A stretch of DNA of 64,000 nucleotides, from contig NC_080416.1 of NCBI RefSeq assembly GCF_030265065.1, positions 5,331,501-5,395,500 on the forward strand, read 5' to 3'. Source of the stretch: Corythoichthys intestinalis. Its lineage: Eukaryota; Chordata; Actinopteri; Syngnathiformes; Syngnathidae. Positions 1-10,704 of this stretch are shown here, piece after piece. Each line of letters begins with the position of its first letter. The first letter of the stretch is position 1. The translations under genes and the position numbers were made by a program. The notes below the pieces were generated by a model. That model was not told where the DNA came from. It did no database searches and was given only the letters and a program-made list of their open reading frames with translations.

Positions 1-810
1 TTGACTTGGCCATTCTAACACCTGGATATGTTTATTTTTGAACCATTCCAATGTAGATTTGGCTTTATGTTTTGGATCATTGTCCTGTTGGAAGATAAAT
101 CTCCGTCCCAGTCTCAGGTCTTGTGCAGATACAAACAGGTTTTCTTCCAGAATGTTCCTGTATTTGGCCGCATCCATCTTCCCGTCAATTTTAACCATCT
201 TCCCTGTCCCTGCTGAAGAAAAGCAGGCCCTAACCATGATGCTGCCACCACCATGTTTGACAGTGGGGATGGTGTGTTCAGGGTGATGAGCTGTGTTGCT
301 TTTGCGCCAAACATATTGTTTTGCATTGTGGCCAAAAAGTTCAATTTTGGTTTCATCTGACCAGAGCACCTTCTTCCACATGTTTGGTGTGTCTCCCAGG
401 TGGCTTGTGGCAAACTTTAAACGAGACTTTTTATGGCTATCTTCGAGAAATGGCTTTCTTCTTGCCACTCTTCCATAAAGGCCAGATTTGTGCAGTGTAC
501 GACTGATTGTTGTCCTATGGACAGACTCTCCCACCTCAGCTGTAGATCTCTGCAGTTCATCCAGAGTGATCATGGGCCTCTTGGCTGCATCTCTGATCAG
601 TTTTCTCCTTGTTTGAGAAGAAAGTTTGGAAGGACGGCCGGGTCTTGGTAGATTTGCAGTGGTCTGATGCTCCTTCCATTTCAATATGATGGCTTGCACA
701 GTGCTCCTTGAGATTTTTAAAGCTTGGGAAATCTTTTCGTATCCAAATCCGGCTTTAAACTTCTCCACAACAGTATCTCGGACCTGCCTGGTGTGTTCCT
801 TGGTTTTCAT
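1..810 (-). CDS. Tc1-like transposase, partial, frame open to window edge
   Basis: This is a DDE transposase that cuts and pastes its own element at TA sites. The start ATG is at 810-808. All 270 codons to position 1 are open, with no stop or frameshift. The N-terminal part is a paired-type helix-turn-helix (about residues 10-60, including KISRSTVQAI), followed by the GRP-like linker (RPGRPSKLS) and a second helix-turn-helix. The catalytic core shows the first Asp in WSDETK and the second in QQDNDPKH. The third acidic residue, usually in a NPIE motif, would lie past the window edge. Many Tc1 copies in fish are heavily mutated, so this one looks young. Whether it is whole depends on sequence outside the window. 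Confidence 0.92.
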   Translation of the reverse strand, partial: MKTKEHTRQVRDTVVEKFKAGFGYEKISQALKISRSTVQAIILKWKEHQTTANLPRPGRPSKLSSQTRRKLIRDAAKRPMITLDELQRSTAEVGESVHRTTISRTLHKSGLYGRVARRKPFLEDSHKKSRLKFATSHLGDTPNMWKKVLWSDETKIELFGHNAKQYVWRKSNTAHHPEHTIPTVKHGGGSIMVRACFSSAGTGKMVKIDGKMDAAKYRNILEENLFVSAQDLRLGRRFIFQQDNDPKHKAKSTLEWFKNKHIQVLEWPSQ

Positions 811-1202
811 AATGCTCTCTCCACTTTAAACAGAACCCTGAGACTATCACAGAGCAGGTGCATTTATACGGAGAGTTGATTACACACAGGCGGATTCTAT
901 TTATCATCATCGGTCATTTAGGACAACATTGGATCATTCAGAGATCCTCACTGAACTTCTGGAGTGAGTTTGCTGCACTGAAAGTAAAGGGGCCGAATAA
1001 CATTGCACGCCCCACTTTTCAGTTTTTTATTTGTTAAAAAAGTTTAAATTATCCAATAAATGTTGTTCCACTTCACGATTGTGTCCCACTTGTTGTTGAT
1101 TCTTGACAAAAAACATAAAATTTCATATCTTTATGTTTGAAGCCTGAAATGTGGCGAAAGGTTGCAAGATTCAAGGGGACCAAATACTTTTGCAAGGCAC
1201 TG
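1..1202 (-). mobile_element. Tc1/mariner transposon, 5' part, cut by window edge
   Basis: The element reads on the minus strand. Its 5' terminal inverted repeat starts at 1202 (CAGTGCCTTGCAAAAG on the minus strand), next to a TA at 1203-1204. A leader of about 390 bp separates the terminal repeat from the transposase start at 810. The 3' end lies left of the window. The TA site sits inside a THAP-encoding transposon whose sequence resumes at 1203, so this Tc1 jumped into that older element. Confidence 0.93.
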
Positions 1203-1514
1203 TATAAAATGACTACGACATAATCTGTGGTAGTCGTTTGGAGCCCAGTTTTCTCGTCGAATTGCAGCAGTCAATCTCGCTCTCCTCTCCGGGTCTCTCA
1301 GAATACGGTAAAACTTCAAGTCTCTCCGTCTATCTTCTCTGTTTTTGCAACCGACCGCCACACGCGACTTCACCATTTTGATTATTAATGTTAACGAGCA
1401 GAAAAACACGCCATAATAGGAGGAATTTAGGAAGCGCTAATGCATTAACATGACGAGTATACGGACAACATGGCGCGGGGGTGTGGCTGTGACGTCATGT
1501 GAGTAGGGTCTATA
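1203..1514. mobile_element. THAP/YqaJ-type DNA transposon, right end (copy 1)
   Basis: This is the right end of the element seen more fully at 21062-22037. It ends GTGAGTAGGGTC followed by TATA at 1511-1514, as the other copy does. Its left part was separated by the Tc1 insertion and lies beyond the window. The class is not certain: a THAP domain together with a YqaJ-family partner protein and a 4-bp TATA duplication are the available clues. Confidence 0.8.
1207..1376 (-). pseudogene. THAP domain fragment (copy 1)
   Basis: The minus strand encodes a THAP-type zinc finger from an ATG at 1376. It reads GCKNREDRR, then FYRI, then NDYHRLC and SHFI, which matches the C2CH pattern of THAP DNA-binding domains. 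The first zinc ligand is Arg here (MVKSRVAVGC), whereas the other copy has Cys (MVKSCVAVGC). The exon is cut by the Tc1 insertion right after SHFI. It is therefore a broken transposon gene rather than a host gene. Confidence 0.75.
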
Positions 1515-2160
1515 GCTGGAACAGCGGTGAGTCTGGTGTACTTATGACAGGGCAACAGCAACAAAAAAAAAATGTCGCACTTCAACAAACAGGCAGTAGG
1601 AGTCCCCCTCGTTTATCAACAGAAGTGCATTACGTTTTAGAATCATAAAAGCCATTAAGGATCTATACTTACGTATTTGTAAAACCAAGGTTGCATTGTT
1701 GTAGGTTTTCAAAGCTGTTGTGGCTGAAATGAGGAAAACATTGAGCCGATTGGGGACCTGTATGCATGCTCACAAAAATGGTCCAAACCTTTTGCAGGAG
1801 AAGTTTTTTTGGACCACTCCTAGAGTCTCGAGTCTTCCTGTGAGCAATTAATCGCTATGCGTCAAGATGGCATGACGAATCCCGCGAGTAAAACCCAGAA
1901 AATGTTTGCAATATATGGCGAGGATAGCGTGGTGCTATATTTCCGTGTTCAGAGTGGTGGCGAGGCTTCCTGGAAGTTACGTCATGAGGTAGCGGTCGGC
2001 AGGACGGCGCGTCCCTCGTTGCTATGGCCATAAAAACTATGCGGTCAATTATTATTTTTTTTTTTTTAATGTGACTTTTTGAGACAGCGAATGATGCATT
2101 TAATACAATTCAACTGAGTAAAACACTCGAGCGAAATCTGAAAAGCTCTTCAGTTGCCCT
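1515..2160. other. Non-coding stretch left of MHC copy A
   Basis: I see no coding exon. In particular no transmembrane exon like that at 7543-7641 is present on the minus strand. Homology with the introns of MHC copy B stops near 2160, and the sequence to the left is unrelated to that locus. A T-rich run lies near 2050. Confidence 0.6.
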
Positions 2161-2366
2161 TTAAAGTGCATGTGACATGACAAAAAAATCCATGAAATGA
2201 GCGATAATGCTTCACTGCTATTGATGGCGATAGACGTCGAATCTAATGACCACCAAAACTTAGAAATAAAGAAACCCACTTTAAAAACCTGTTCTTTTTT
2301 TACACGAGTTAAATCCTCTGGTTAAAAGAAAAGTTTAGACACCTCTGTCGGAATCCTGTCGCTCAC

Positions 2367-4200
2367 CTCGTATGCGCTCGTTGCTCAGGACGTTGGCGGG
2401 ATCCAGCGGGGTGACGACGTCCTCCGGGACGCCGGCCAGCTGGAAGACGCACTCGTACTTGCCGTAGGCGTCCACCGCTTTGAGGTCGGCGGTGGTCTGG
2501 AAGGTTCCGTCGTGGTTGGGAAGGGTATCGCCCATCTCCACGTCCTCAAAGAGCTCCTCGCCGTCCTTCCTCCAAAACAGGGCGGCCTCCCTGGGGTAGA
2601 AACCCGTGGCGTGGCAGGTCACCGGCGACCGCGACGTCTTCTGCAGCAGGGAGATCCGTGGAAGCACTGACACACGCGTGAGAAAGTACATCAGAGGATG
2701 ATGAGAATATTGAGAGGAGAACGAGTGAGTGGAATGTCAAAAAAGTGTGAGAGGAAAACTGTAAAGACGTGATGTAAAAGTGCCAAGAATGAAGAAAATA
2801 TGTGAGATAAAAGATGAAAGAACGAAATCCAGAGATCATGTGTGACAGGACAGGAAAGGGAGAAAAGATTATTACAAGGAAACAATGTGTGAGAAAAATA
2901 ATTGGGAATGTATGAAAGCGTGATAGACAAAATAGGGGGAGAATCTTTTAGGGGAAAGGACGGCAATATTTCAAAGAGAAATGGGAATGAGAGAGAAGAC
3001 AGGACGAAATATGGAAAATGTGTGTAGAGATGAAAGAATATATGAGAGGACAAAAGATGGAAAGAAATGGAGAATGTGTGAGAGGGGAAAGGAGAAAAGG
3101 CCGTCGTGGCAGTCATTTTCTTGCAGGGGGAGGTGGTGTGCTAAGATTGTACCTGTTCTCATGAGGAAGTCCCTCCCAAAACTCACGTATTTCTTCAAGT
3201 AAGAAGGGCAAATCTCAGTGATGTAATGCTTCCGGTGTTGAAGATCAAATTGGTCCCACTTGTTTTTGGTGACGACAGCTTGCGGCTTGACCGCGATATA
3301 CCTCAGTCCCTTCAAATCAAACGAAATAAAGTCTTCTCCGTCGTAAGCGTGCTGTTCCCATCCGTCCACCTCGTCAGTCTCATCGTCCCATTCGCAGCCA
3401 TACGACCGCTGGAACATGTGAACACCTGAGAGAAAGGCACGTGACGGCGTGCCCAGAGATAAGCCAACGTCTGCTGAAAAAGGGGACCGCCGCATGAAAT
3501 GCTCCAAAGTTGGACGGCAACAAACCTCCAGTTTGGTTGAAGCTCTCTTTAGCAATTTCAATGTCGACTTTGGAGACCTGCTCCTGAGCAATACTGATCA
3601 GTGTCTCTCTCTCCCAGTAGTGTGGATCCTCGGCTGTGATTTTGTTCATCCAGTCCTGTGTAGGTCGTAATTTCCTGCTCTTGCTGTCGTAGTGATCAAT
3701 CTGAACACCGTCAACATAACCGACAGCCAAGAACTCTGGGAAGTTTGGAATTTGAGACGACGCCGTACAGATGTACTTGAGCGTGTGGATCACTGAAAGA
3801 AAAATTTTTTTTTTTTTTTTTTGATGTCCCAAAAAAATCTTCGACTAAACCTCTTTAAATGGCATGCCAACGCCAGATAACATTTCATTTTACGTCGGCA
3901 ACCAAGAATATTAGCTTTTTACTTCAATATTTGAAGATCTCCTGCTTAAAGACAAACATTTCACACGATTCGACATCATATCTTTTGACGACTTTGCTTT
4001 TTCAATCTTTGCCGAATGACCTTTTCCTTATTAGGTTCGTCAAAATATTCTTCCGCCTAATGTCGTGAGGTCAACTTTGGAGCGAGCTTTGCTGAGGCAA
4101 AGTGCGTCACAATACGATCAATTTGAAAATATTGGAGCTTACCAGGATGGACGCTTTGGATTTGCGCAGCCACCAGCAACAACGCTGCCAAATCTCTCAT
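2367..4200 (-). CDS. MHC class I heavy chain, copy A (leader, alpha1-alpha3; no TM exon in window)
   Basis: This classical-type (fish U lineage) class I chain would present peptides with beta-2 microglobulin. Exons read in phase on the minus strand: leader 4200-4143 (MRDLAALLLVAAQIQSVHP, signal peptide), alpha1 3792-3526, alpha2 3425-3153, alpha3 2666-2367. All junctions are phase 1 and GT-AG. Peptide-end anchor residues are present: Tyr in LKYICT, Tyr in DPHYWE, Thr/Lys/Trp in TKNKW, and the two Tyr in HYITE and KKYV. The alpha2 disulfide cysteines (YGCEWD, EICPSY), the N-glycosylation site NQT at the end of alpha1, and the Ig-fold cysteines of alpha3 (VTCHATG, YECVF) are also present. The transmembrane exon expected about 280 bp past alpha3 is missing; homology with copy B ends near 2160. 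Reading through the last donor adds about ten residues and a stop near 2335, which would give a secreted form. It may instead be a truncated duplicate. Confidence 0.87.
2690..3130. repeat. Purine-rich intron between alpha2 and alpha3 (copy A)
   Basis: This intron is strongly biased to A and G on the plus strand, with many GAGAGA and GAAAGA runs. The same tract occurs in copy B at 8240-8690 and is clearly alignable. Long open frames across it are a product of the skewed composition, not genes. Confidence 0.7.
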
Positions 4201-4360
4201 TTTTAGTATTTTTTATTCCTCTACAGTCGTAGGTTGACCCTCGAATGGCAGCAAAAGACTGACCCCCTCAGGCCCCTCTCTGAGTTTAGCTGGGCTGTGA
4301 CGTCAATTTACTTTTTTTTCCCACAAGTGCGCCTTTCAGCGAAATCACGTGATCACTAGT
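4201..4360 (-). promoter_or_regulatory. Promoter of MHC class I copy A
   Basis: Upstream of the leader ATG lies a perfect TGACGTCA at 4298-4305, the form of a CRE or of the X2 box in class I promoters. A TTCAGCGAA at 4335-4343 fits the interferon-gamma activated site TTCN3GAA. A CACGTG E-box is at 4346-4351. The motifs are seen directly; their use by interferon or CIITA/NLRC5-type control is inferred from known class I promoters. Confidence 0.55.
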
Positions 4361-5994
4361 GGGTGGGGGACAAAACTTGTCAAATCACATTAGCTGTGTT
4401 ATACCAAGGAAAACTGAACTATTTTTGATTGTGGTCTTCATGTCCTTGCTTTTGTACTCACTGGCTGCCATTGACAAAATAGTTGCCCGGAAATATTGAA
4501 TGTAAATGCCCTCAAAATGAACTCATTCACTGCCGTTGACGGTGATAGAAGTCCAATCCGTTTGGACAGGCAGGTGTTGATAACAGGAATTGTCCCAAAA
4601 ATTTAGTGACCTGAAAATGCCCCCAAATCTGGCAAATTGAATCAGAATCATAATGGCTTTTACTGTCATTTGGACGTCTATCGCCGTCAGTGGCAGTGAA
4701 GGATTGATTTCAAAAACTTAGTGGATACAAGAATTATTCCTGTGTTTTTTTTTAACACTTAAAAACAACAACAACAACAACAAATGCTAATTCTGGATGT
4801 AATTTCACTCTTGGCCACGTGATGCTGCCAAAGTACTTTTATTTGGACGATTTCCACCGAACAGAATGTTAACAATCCTCTCCCATTCATTCATAAAAAT
4901 ACAATATTGGGCATGATTATAAATTGATTTTTCCAGATGACTAAAAAAAAAAATGACGATTCACCAATGTTTTGTAGAACACTCGAAGGGATTGCCACAC
5001 TGTATAATATTTTAGTGCTTTCCATGACTTTGCTCAACGTGTATATTTTCTAAAATGTATTTAAAATGTTTCAGGAGTGGACTATAATCTCTTTAGCAAT
5101 GGAAATGAGATTACTGTTAAACAATTCATTATTAATTTTCATGAAATGTAGTGCGATATGCGTTTACATTTAAAGGAAAATTACTGGTAAAAGTTTTGGA
5201 TGAACCTCAACTCCATGTGGTCAAAAGAACTTTTTGGTGGTGAATAGGATAGTGAGCAGTTGAAAAACAACAAACAACCGGAGGAATTTGATTCCGTTGC
5301 CTTGTTATTAGTTGTACATAAAAACCTGTTCTTGGTGCGTGTTTCATCCATTTGTAAATTTTGATGTCAACGGAGTTGCATGACTTTTCTCAAATGAGAG
5401 CCGTAAAACTTTGTCAATCTAGTGTGTATCATGTTTTTTTTGTTGTGTTTCCAAAAATGAAATGAGAAACTCATTTGTCAGATTAAAAAGAGCAAAAATA
5501 AATGTTATGAGGCTGATCTCTTAGGGGATGATTTTCCATGTGTGACTTTTTTTTACTCAAAATGACATTTGTGTGGGCAAAAAAAATGGCTTGAATTGAA
5601 TCGGGAAAGTCACGCTGAATTGTGCAAAACTGCTGTCTTGTCTTCGCAGTCCTTTCGCATCTTGAGGGAGATCAGCGGTTTCTACGGCCTTCAAAGACCG
5701 TCTATTATTTATATTATTATTTATTTATTATTATATTATTATTATTTATTTATTATTTATATAACGACTGCTGTTTGGCCGATTGACTTTGGCTTGTGCC
5801 GCTTAACACACCAATATCCCTGTTGACTCTTGATATACAACTACAAGATAGGAGGTCGTCATAGAAATGCATGGATTGGACTGTTAGCAGTACATCTTGT
5901 TTTGTATATCTACGTATATGCGCTTGGCTTCGATAATAACGTATGACGTCGCCCATCACATTTGTTCCCGGAAATAATGAGCCCCCACACTTGA
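4361..5994. other. AT-rich intergenic stretch with short repeats
   Basis: No convincing exon is seen. It holds two copies of the short GACGTC-centred palindromic repeat (about 4530-4570 and 4667-4705), a small (CAA)n run near 4767, and an (ATT)n tract at 5700-5760. Confidence 0.6.
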
Positions 5995-6945
5995 ATGAGT
6001 GAAAAACAGACATCTTTGGACAGATTTTTTACAGGGAAAAGGGAACCTGACGAGCCAGAAAATGAGCCTACAACCTCGAAGAAAACAAAATCATGCTACT
6101 TCCAAATCACCAAAGACCCACGAGCTGCGAAAGAGTGGATTCGTGACCCGTATGTGAATAAACTGAGTGATTCGAGCATGTCGGTGCAACAGGAATATCA
6201 GCTTTTAGAGATCGCAAATCACGATGAACTTAAACGTACGTTTGAGACAACAACTCGACCGAGGTTCTGGATTAAAGTCATTTCGGAATATCCTGACATC
6301 GCCAGGAGAGCACTGAAAACTTTGCTGCAATTTCCAACATTGTAGCTTTGTGAAGCGGGCTTCTCTCACTCTCCCATCTCGGGACCATCTCGTCTCAGCG
6401 AAACAACCTCAGGCCTCCCGCTGATTCAGCGGATGAGTTGTATTTTCACTGCACTTAAAATGACGGGGCTAAAAACAAATGTTATTTTATATTTGCTGTA
6501 TTTTTCTGCCGCACATTGCCGGTGTTCTGACAAATTTGGCATGCGCGTAACGTTAAAAATGACAGCGAATGCAGCGATTCCAACTTAAGGTACACACTAC
6601 AAACTTTCTTTAAAGAAAGGAATATTAACTTACGTTTGCCATGTTAGCTGCACACAACAACTGCACGCAGCTCTCTCACTTAACGACTTCGCCGTGTCGT
6701 TATGCATTAATTTTGACCATTTTCGTGTTGCACATGCATGTTTATGATGTAAATAGTTTTTTAGCACTTGGATAACATTGAGAGTCCGACTGAACATAAA
6801 AGAGGGCTTTTTTCACCGCCACAAAAGCTTAGGAAGCAAAATTTTATAAGGGTGGAAAATTTGACAGAAAACCGGTCCGTGAAAAAAAGGCCCAAATGAC
6901 ACCAGTACGTGGTGCAAAAAAAGTTGGGGACCTGTGCTTTAGGGA
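5995..6945 (+). mobile_element. Internally deleted hAT transposon (ZBED5/SCAND3-like)
   Basis: A 116-codon frame at 5995-6345 begins MSEKQTSLDRFF, the start of hAT transposases of this group. After about 75 residues it jumps to the C-terminal dimerisation part (EYQLLEIANHDELK, FWIKVISEYPD, ALKTLLQFPT). The usual several hundred residues between, with the RNase-H-like core, are gone. After the stop the next bases still encode the expected LCEAGFS in another register. The right end near 6944 carries GCAAAAAAAGTTGGGGACC, the typical terminal repeat of these elements. The left end was not located. Confidence 0.75.
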
Positions 6946-7287
6946 AAAAGAGGCAAAAAGTGTCCTGTTGCTGTTTAACTGCTTGATATCAAGCAAGAAG
7001 AAATTGTACATTATGACAGACTTCAACCAAAGTCAACGGATACAAAGAAGAAAAGGAAAATCTCCTAAAATACACCAAAGACTGCAAAAAGGTCCTCATG
7101 GGACAAATGAACAACACATCTTTTCACATCCAAGATGATGAGAAAACGCTTCCACATAGGCAGGCGCTTATCTTGCAACATCTGCAGGTGGAAGAACACA
7201 GCATATATTGGATTCATTTTGAAAGAAGAAGATACCGAGTGGGTTCAACTCACCGTGGGACGACATCTCACTCGGGAGCGAGCTCGG
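6946..7287 (-). other. 3' untranslated region of MHC class I copy B (probable)
   Basis: This stretch follows the stop codon of copy B on the minus strand and holds no recognisable repeat or exon. It ends against the hAT remnant at 6945. No clear AATAAA was found in it on the minus strand. Confidence 0.4.
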
Positions 7288-9358
7288 CTAGAGGGTTCTC
7301 GGCGGAGAAGCGGCAGTCTTGGGAGCGCTCTCGGCGGAAGCGGGCTCAGAATCGGCGTGGACGGCTGCCGGAAGGCGATCCAAACATTTAGTGGACATCA
7401 AACCTCCACTTTTGGCTTTGTTTAACTCCAAGGAAAACTTTTTACTTACAAGCTGGATCGTATTCGGCTGCAAACAAAATAGACGATTAAAGTTGCAGAC
7501 ACCAAAGGCGAAAAAGTTGCCGACGGAGCAAACGTCCCTCACCTTTTCTGCATTTGACGACAACGACGACGATCGCGACGACCAGAGCCAGGAGCGTCAA
7601 CGGGACGGCAATGGCCACCGCCGTCTTCCTCTGTTCTTCCGCTTCACAAAGCAACAAAAGTCAAGTGATAAAACAGGGGTGTCCAAACTTGCGATCCGCT
7701 GTCCAGTTTTTGTTTTCGCAAAGCAAATGATGAAAATATCATTGAGTAAGATGCTTAAAGTGCATGTGACATGACAAAAATGAAATGAGTGATTATGCTT
7801 CACTGCTATTGACGGCAATAGACATTCAATCTAATGACCACCAATAAGTTAATACTTAGAAATAAAGAAACCCATTTTAAAAACCTGTTCTTTTTTACCC
7901 GATTTAAATCCTATCGCTCACCTCGTATGCGCTCGTTGCTCAGGACGTTGGCGGGATCCAGAGGGACGACGACGTCCTCCGGGACGCCGGCCAGCTGGAA
8001 GACGCACTCGTACTTGGTGTCGGCGTCCACCGCTTTGAGGTCGGCGGTGGTCTGGAAGGTCCCGTCGTGGTTGGGGAGGGTCTCGCCCATTTCCACGCCC
8101 ACAAAAAGCTCCTCGCCGTCCTTCTTCCAAAACAGGGCGGCCTCTCTGGGGTAGAAACCCGTGGCGTGGCAGGTCACCGGCGACCGCGACGTCTTCTGCA
8201 GCAGGGAGATCCGCGGAAGCTCTGACACACGCGTGAGAAAGTACAACAGAGGATGATGAGAATATTGAGAGGAGAAAGAATGAGTGAAATGTCAAAAAAG
8301 TGTGGGAGGAAAACAGTGATTACGTGATGTGAAAGGGCCAAGAATGAAGAAAATATGGGAGATAAAAGATGAAAGAATGAAATCCAGAGATCATGTGTGA
8401 CAGGACAGGAAAGGGAGAAAATATTATTACAAGGAAATTATGTGTGAGAAAAATAATAGGGAATGTATGAGAGTGTGATAGACAAAATAGGGAGAGAATA
8501 TTTTAGGAGAAAGGACGGCAATATTTCAAAGAGAAATGGTGAGACAGAAGACAGAGAGGATGAAATATGGAAAATGTGTGTGGAGATGAAAGAATGTGAG
8601 AGAGGACAAAAGATGGAAAGAAATGGAGAATGTGTGAGAGGGGAAAGGAGAACAGGCTGTTGTGGCAGTCATTTTCTTGCAGGGGGAGGTGGTGTGCTAA
8701 GATTATACCTGTTCTCATGAGGAAGTCCCTCCCAAAACTCACGTATTTCTTCAAGTAAGAAGGGCAAATCTCAGTGATGTAATGCTTCCGGTATTGAAGA
8801 TCAAATTGGTCCCACTTGTTTTTGGTGACGACAGCTTGCGGCTTGACCGCGATCCACCTCAGTCCCTTCAAATCAAACGATATAAAGTCTTCTCCGTCGC
8901 AAGCATAGTGTTCCCAACCGTCCACCTCGCCGGTCTCATCGTCCCATTCACAGCCAAGCATCCGCTGGTACATGTGAACACCTGAGAGAAAGGCACGTGA
9001 CGGCGTGCCCAGAGATAAACCAACGTCTGCTGAAAAAGGCGACCGGCGCATGAAATGTCTTGAAATGCTCCAAAGTTGGACGGCGACAAACCTCCAGTTT
9101 GGTTGAAGCGCTCTTTAGCAATTTCAATGTCAACTTTGGAGACCTGCTCTGCCCCAATACTGATCTGTGTCTGTCTCTCCCTGTAGTGTGGATCCTCGGC
9201 TGTGATTTTGTTCATCCAGTCCTGTTTAAGTCTATATTTCCCGCTCTTGCTGTCGTAGTGGGTAATCTGAACGCCGTCAACATAACCGACACTCATGTAC
9301 TCCGGGAAGTTTGGAATTTGAGACGACGCAGTATAGATGTACTTGAGCATGTGGATCA
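7288..9358 (-). CDS. MHC class I heavy chain, copy B (no leader exon found)
   Basis: This second U-lineage class I chain is close to copy A in sequence. Exons on the minus strand: alpha1 9358-9092, alpha2 8981-8709, alpha3 8221-7922, transmembrane 7641-7543, cytoplasmic 7467-7450 (18 nt) and 7364-7288. Every junction is phase 1 and the last exon ends in frame at TAG. The transmembrane exon reads RKTAVAIAVPLTLLALVV and continues hydrophobic to KCRK. The tail contains AEYDPA and ends SPPRTL. Peptide anchors (Tyr in LKYIYT and DPHYRE, TKNKW, HYITE, KKYV), alpha2 cysteines, NQT and alpha3 cysteines are kept. No leader exon like that at 4200-4143 is seen: homology with copy A stops at 9478, where a repeat begins. 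Without a signal peptide the gene is probably broken or uses a leader I cannot see. Confidence 0.87.
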
Positions 9359-9478
9359 CTGAAAAAAAAAAAACCTTTTTTTTTTTTTTTTTTTGATGTC
9401 CCAAAAAATCTTCGTCTAAACCTCTTTGAAATGGCATGCCAACGCTAGATAATATTTCATTTTACGTCGGCAACCAAG

Positions 9479-10704
9479 CTGTGGCGCCACTAGGGGGTGG
9501 CCAGGGGTGGCCACGGCCACCCCTATAAATTGGTTGGCCACCCCACTGGCCACCCTGCTTGCCAGTATATCATTAGATTGTTGTAGCATCAGTTATGCAT
9601 TTCTTCCTAAATGAATGCATTTATTTTGTTTTTTTTTAATGTAGGACTGTCAAAGTTATCATGTTAACGGGCGCTAATTAATTTTTAAAAATATTTATCG
9701 CAATTAATGCATTCGCGGTATGACTCATTTACGCATTGCCACAAACAGCCTACAATGGCGCTGTTTTATTTATATATAGAGATAAGAGGCAGAGTGGAGT
9801 AGATACAAGCATTCATTGGAGCCGTGCTTTTAATTGGCAAAAGCTTTGTCATCGCGCCCACAGCAGCTATAAATATTGTGGGAAACGACGTGGGGAAGAA
9901 TGTCAGGAGTTGATCTTTTTCTTAACACCCTGTAGTGTACCCAACACAGAGAAGAAATAGCATTTGCAGCCACAACACACAGTCATGGTTGCACCACTTC
10001 CCAACATGTATTTGAGCAGAACAGTTAAGTCGCTACAGTATCATTTACTTAAAGCGCAACAAATCCACTAGATGGCAATATTTAGTCACAATATACAAAC
10101 TCACATTTATCCTTTAAGAATTACAAGTCTTTCTATTTGTGGATCGCTTTCACAGAAAGAATGTTAACAAAGTTAATGCCATCTTGTGGATTTATTGCTA
10201 TAATAAACAAATACAGTACTTATGTACAGTATGTTGAATGTATATATCCGTCTTGTCTTATCTTTCCATTTCAACAATAATTTACAGAAAAATATGGCGT
10301 ACTTTAGCGATGGTCTGAATTGCGATTGATTACGATTAATCCATTTTCAGGCTGTGATTAACTCGATTAAAAATTTTAATCGTTTGACAGCCCTAGTTAA
10401 ATGTACACATTATGCCCAATATATACATAACACAATAAAACAATTGTTGTGGAACTCAAAATGTTGACTGGACAGCTATGGACTATGCACATTAAATCAT
10501 TAGTAACATCAAATGTTACACAATACACCAAATTATATCAGTAACCGTGTCCTTAAGTCTTTCTGACAGTTTTCCCCTGACCTTTTTACTGCAATAATAT
10601 AATGAAAACCTGAAATTATGGCTTTTAGTTTTGGCCACCCCAAGATTTTAAGTAGCCCCCATCTGGCCACCCCTATGAAAAAAATTCTGGAGGCGGCGCC
10701 ACTG
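9479..10704. mobile_element. Non-autonomous DNA element ending in CAGTGGCGCC
   Basis: The right end is CAGTGGCGCC on the minus strand and the left end is CTGTGGCGCC, a 10-bp terminal inverted repeat with one mismatch. The ends continue into related GGGTGGCC-rich sequence. No target duplication is visible: the left flank is MHC intron and the right flank is the mtss1 upstream region. It carries an inserted hAT-A element at 9642-10395. Confidence 0.7.
9642..10395 (+). mobile_element. hAT-A non-autonomous element (ends TAGGGCTGTCAAA)
   Basis: Starts TAGGACTGTCAAAG and ends TTTGACAGCCCTA, the ends shared by copies at 29912, 51631 and 58121. The 8 bp on each side are similar but not identical, which fits an old insertion. 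No coding capacity. Confidence 0.75.

Noticed and set aside
2691-3116. Open frame of 141 codons in the MHC copy A intron
   Set aside because: It lies in the purine-rich intron; the Ser/Phe/His-rich peptide reflects base composition.
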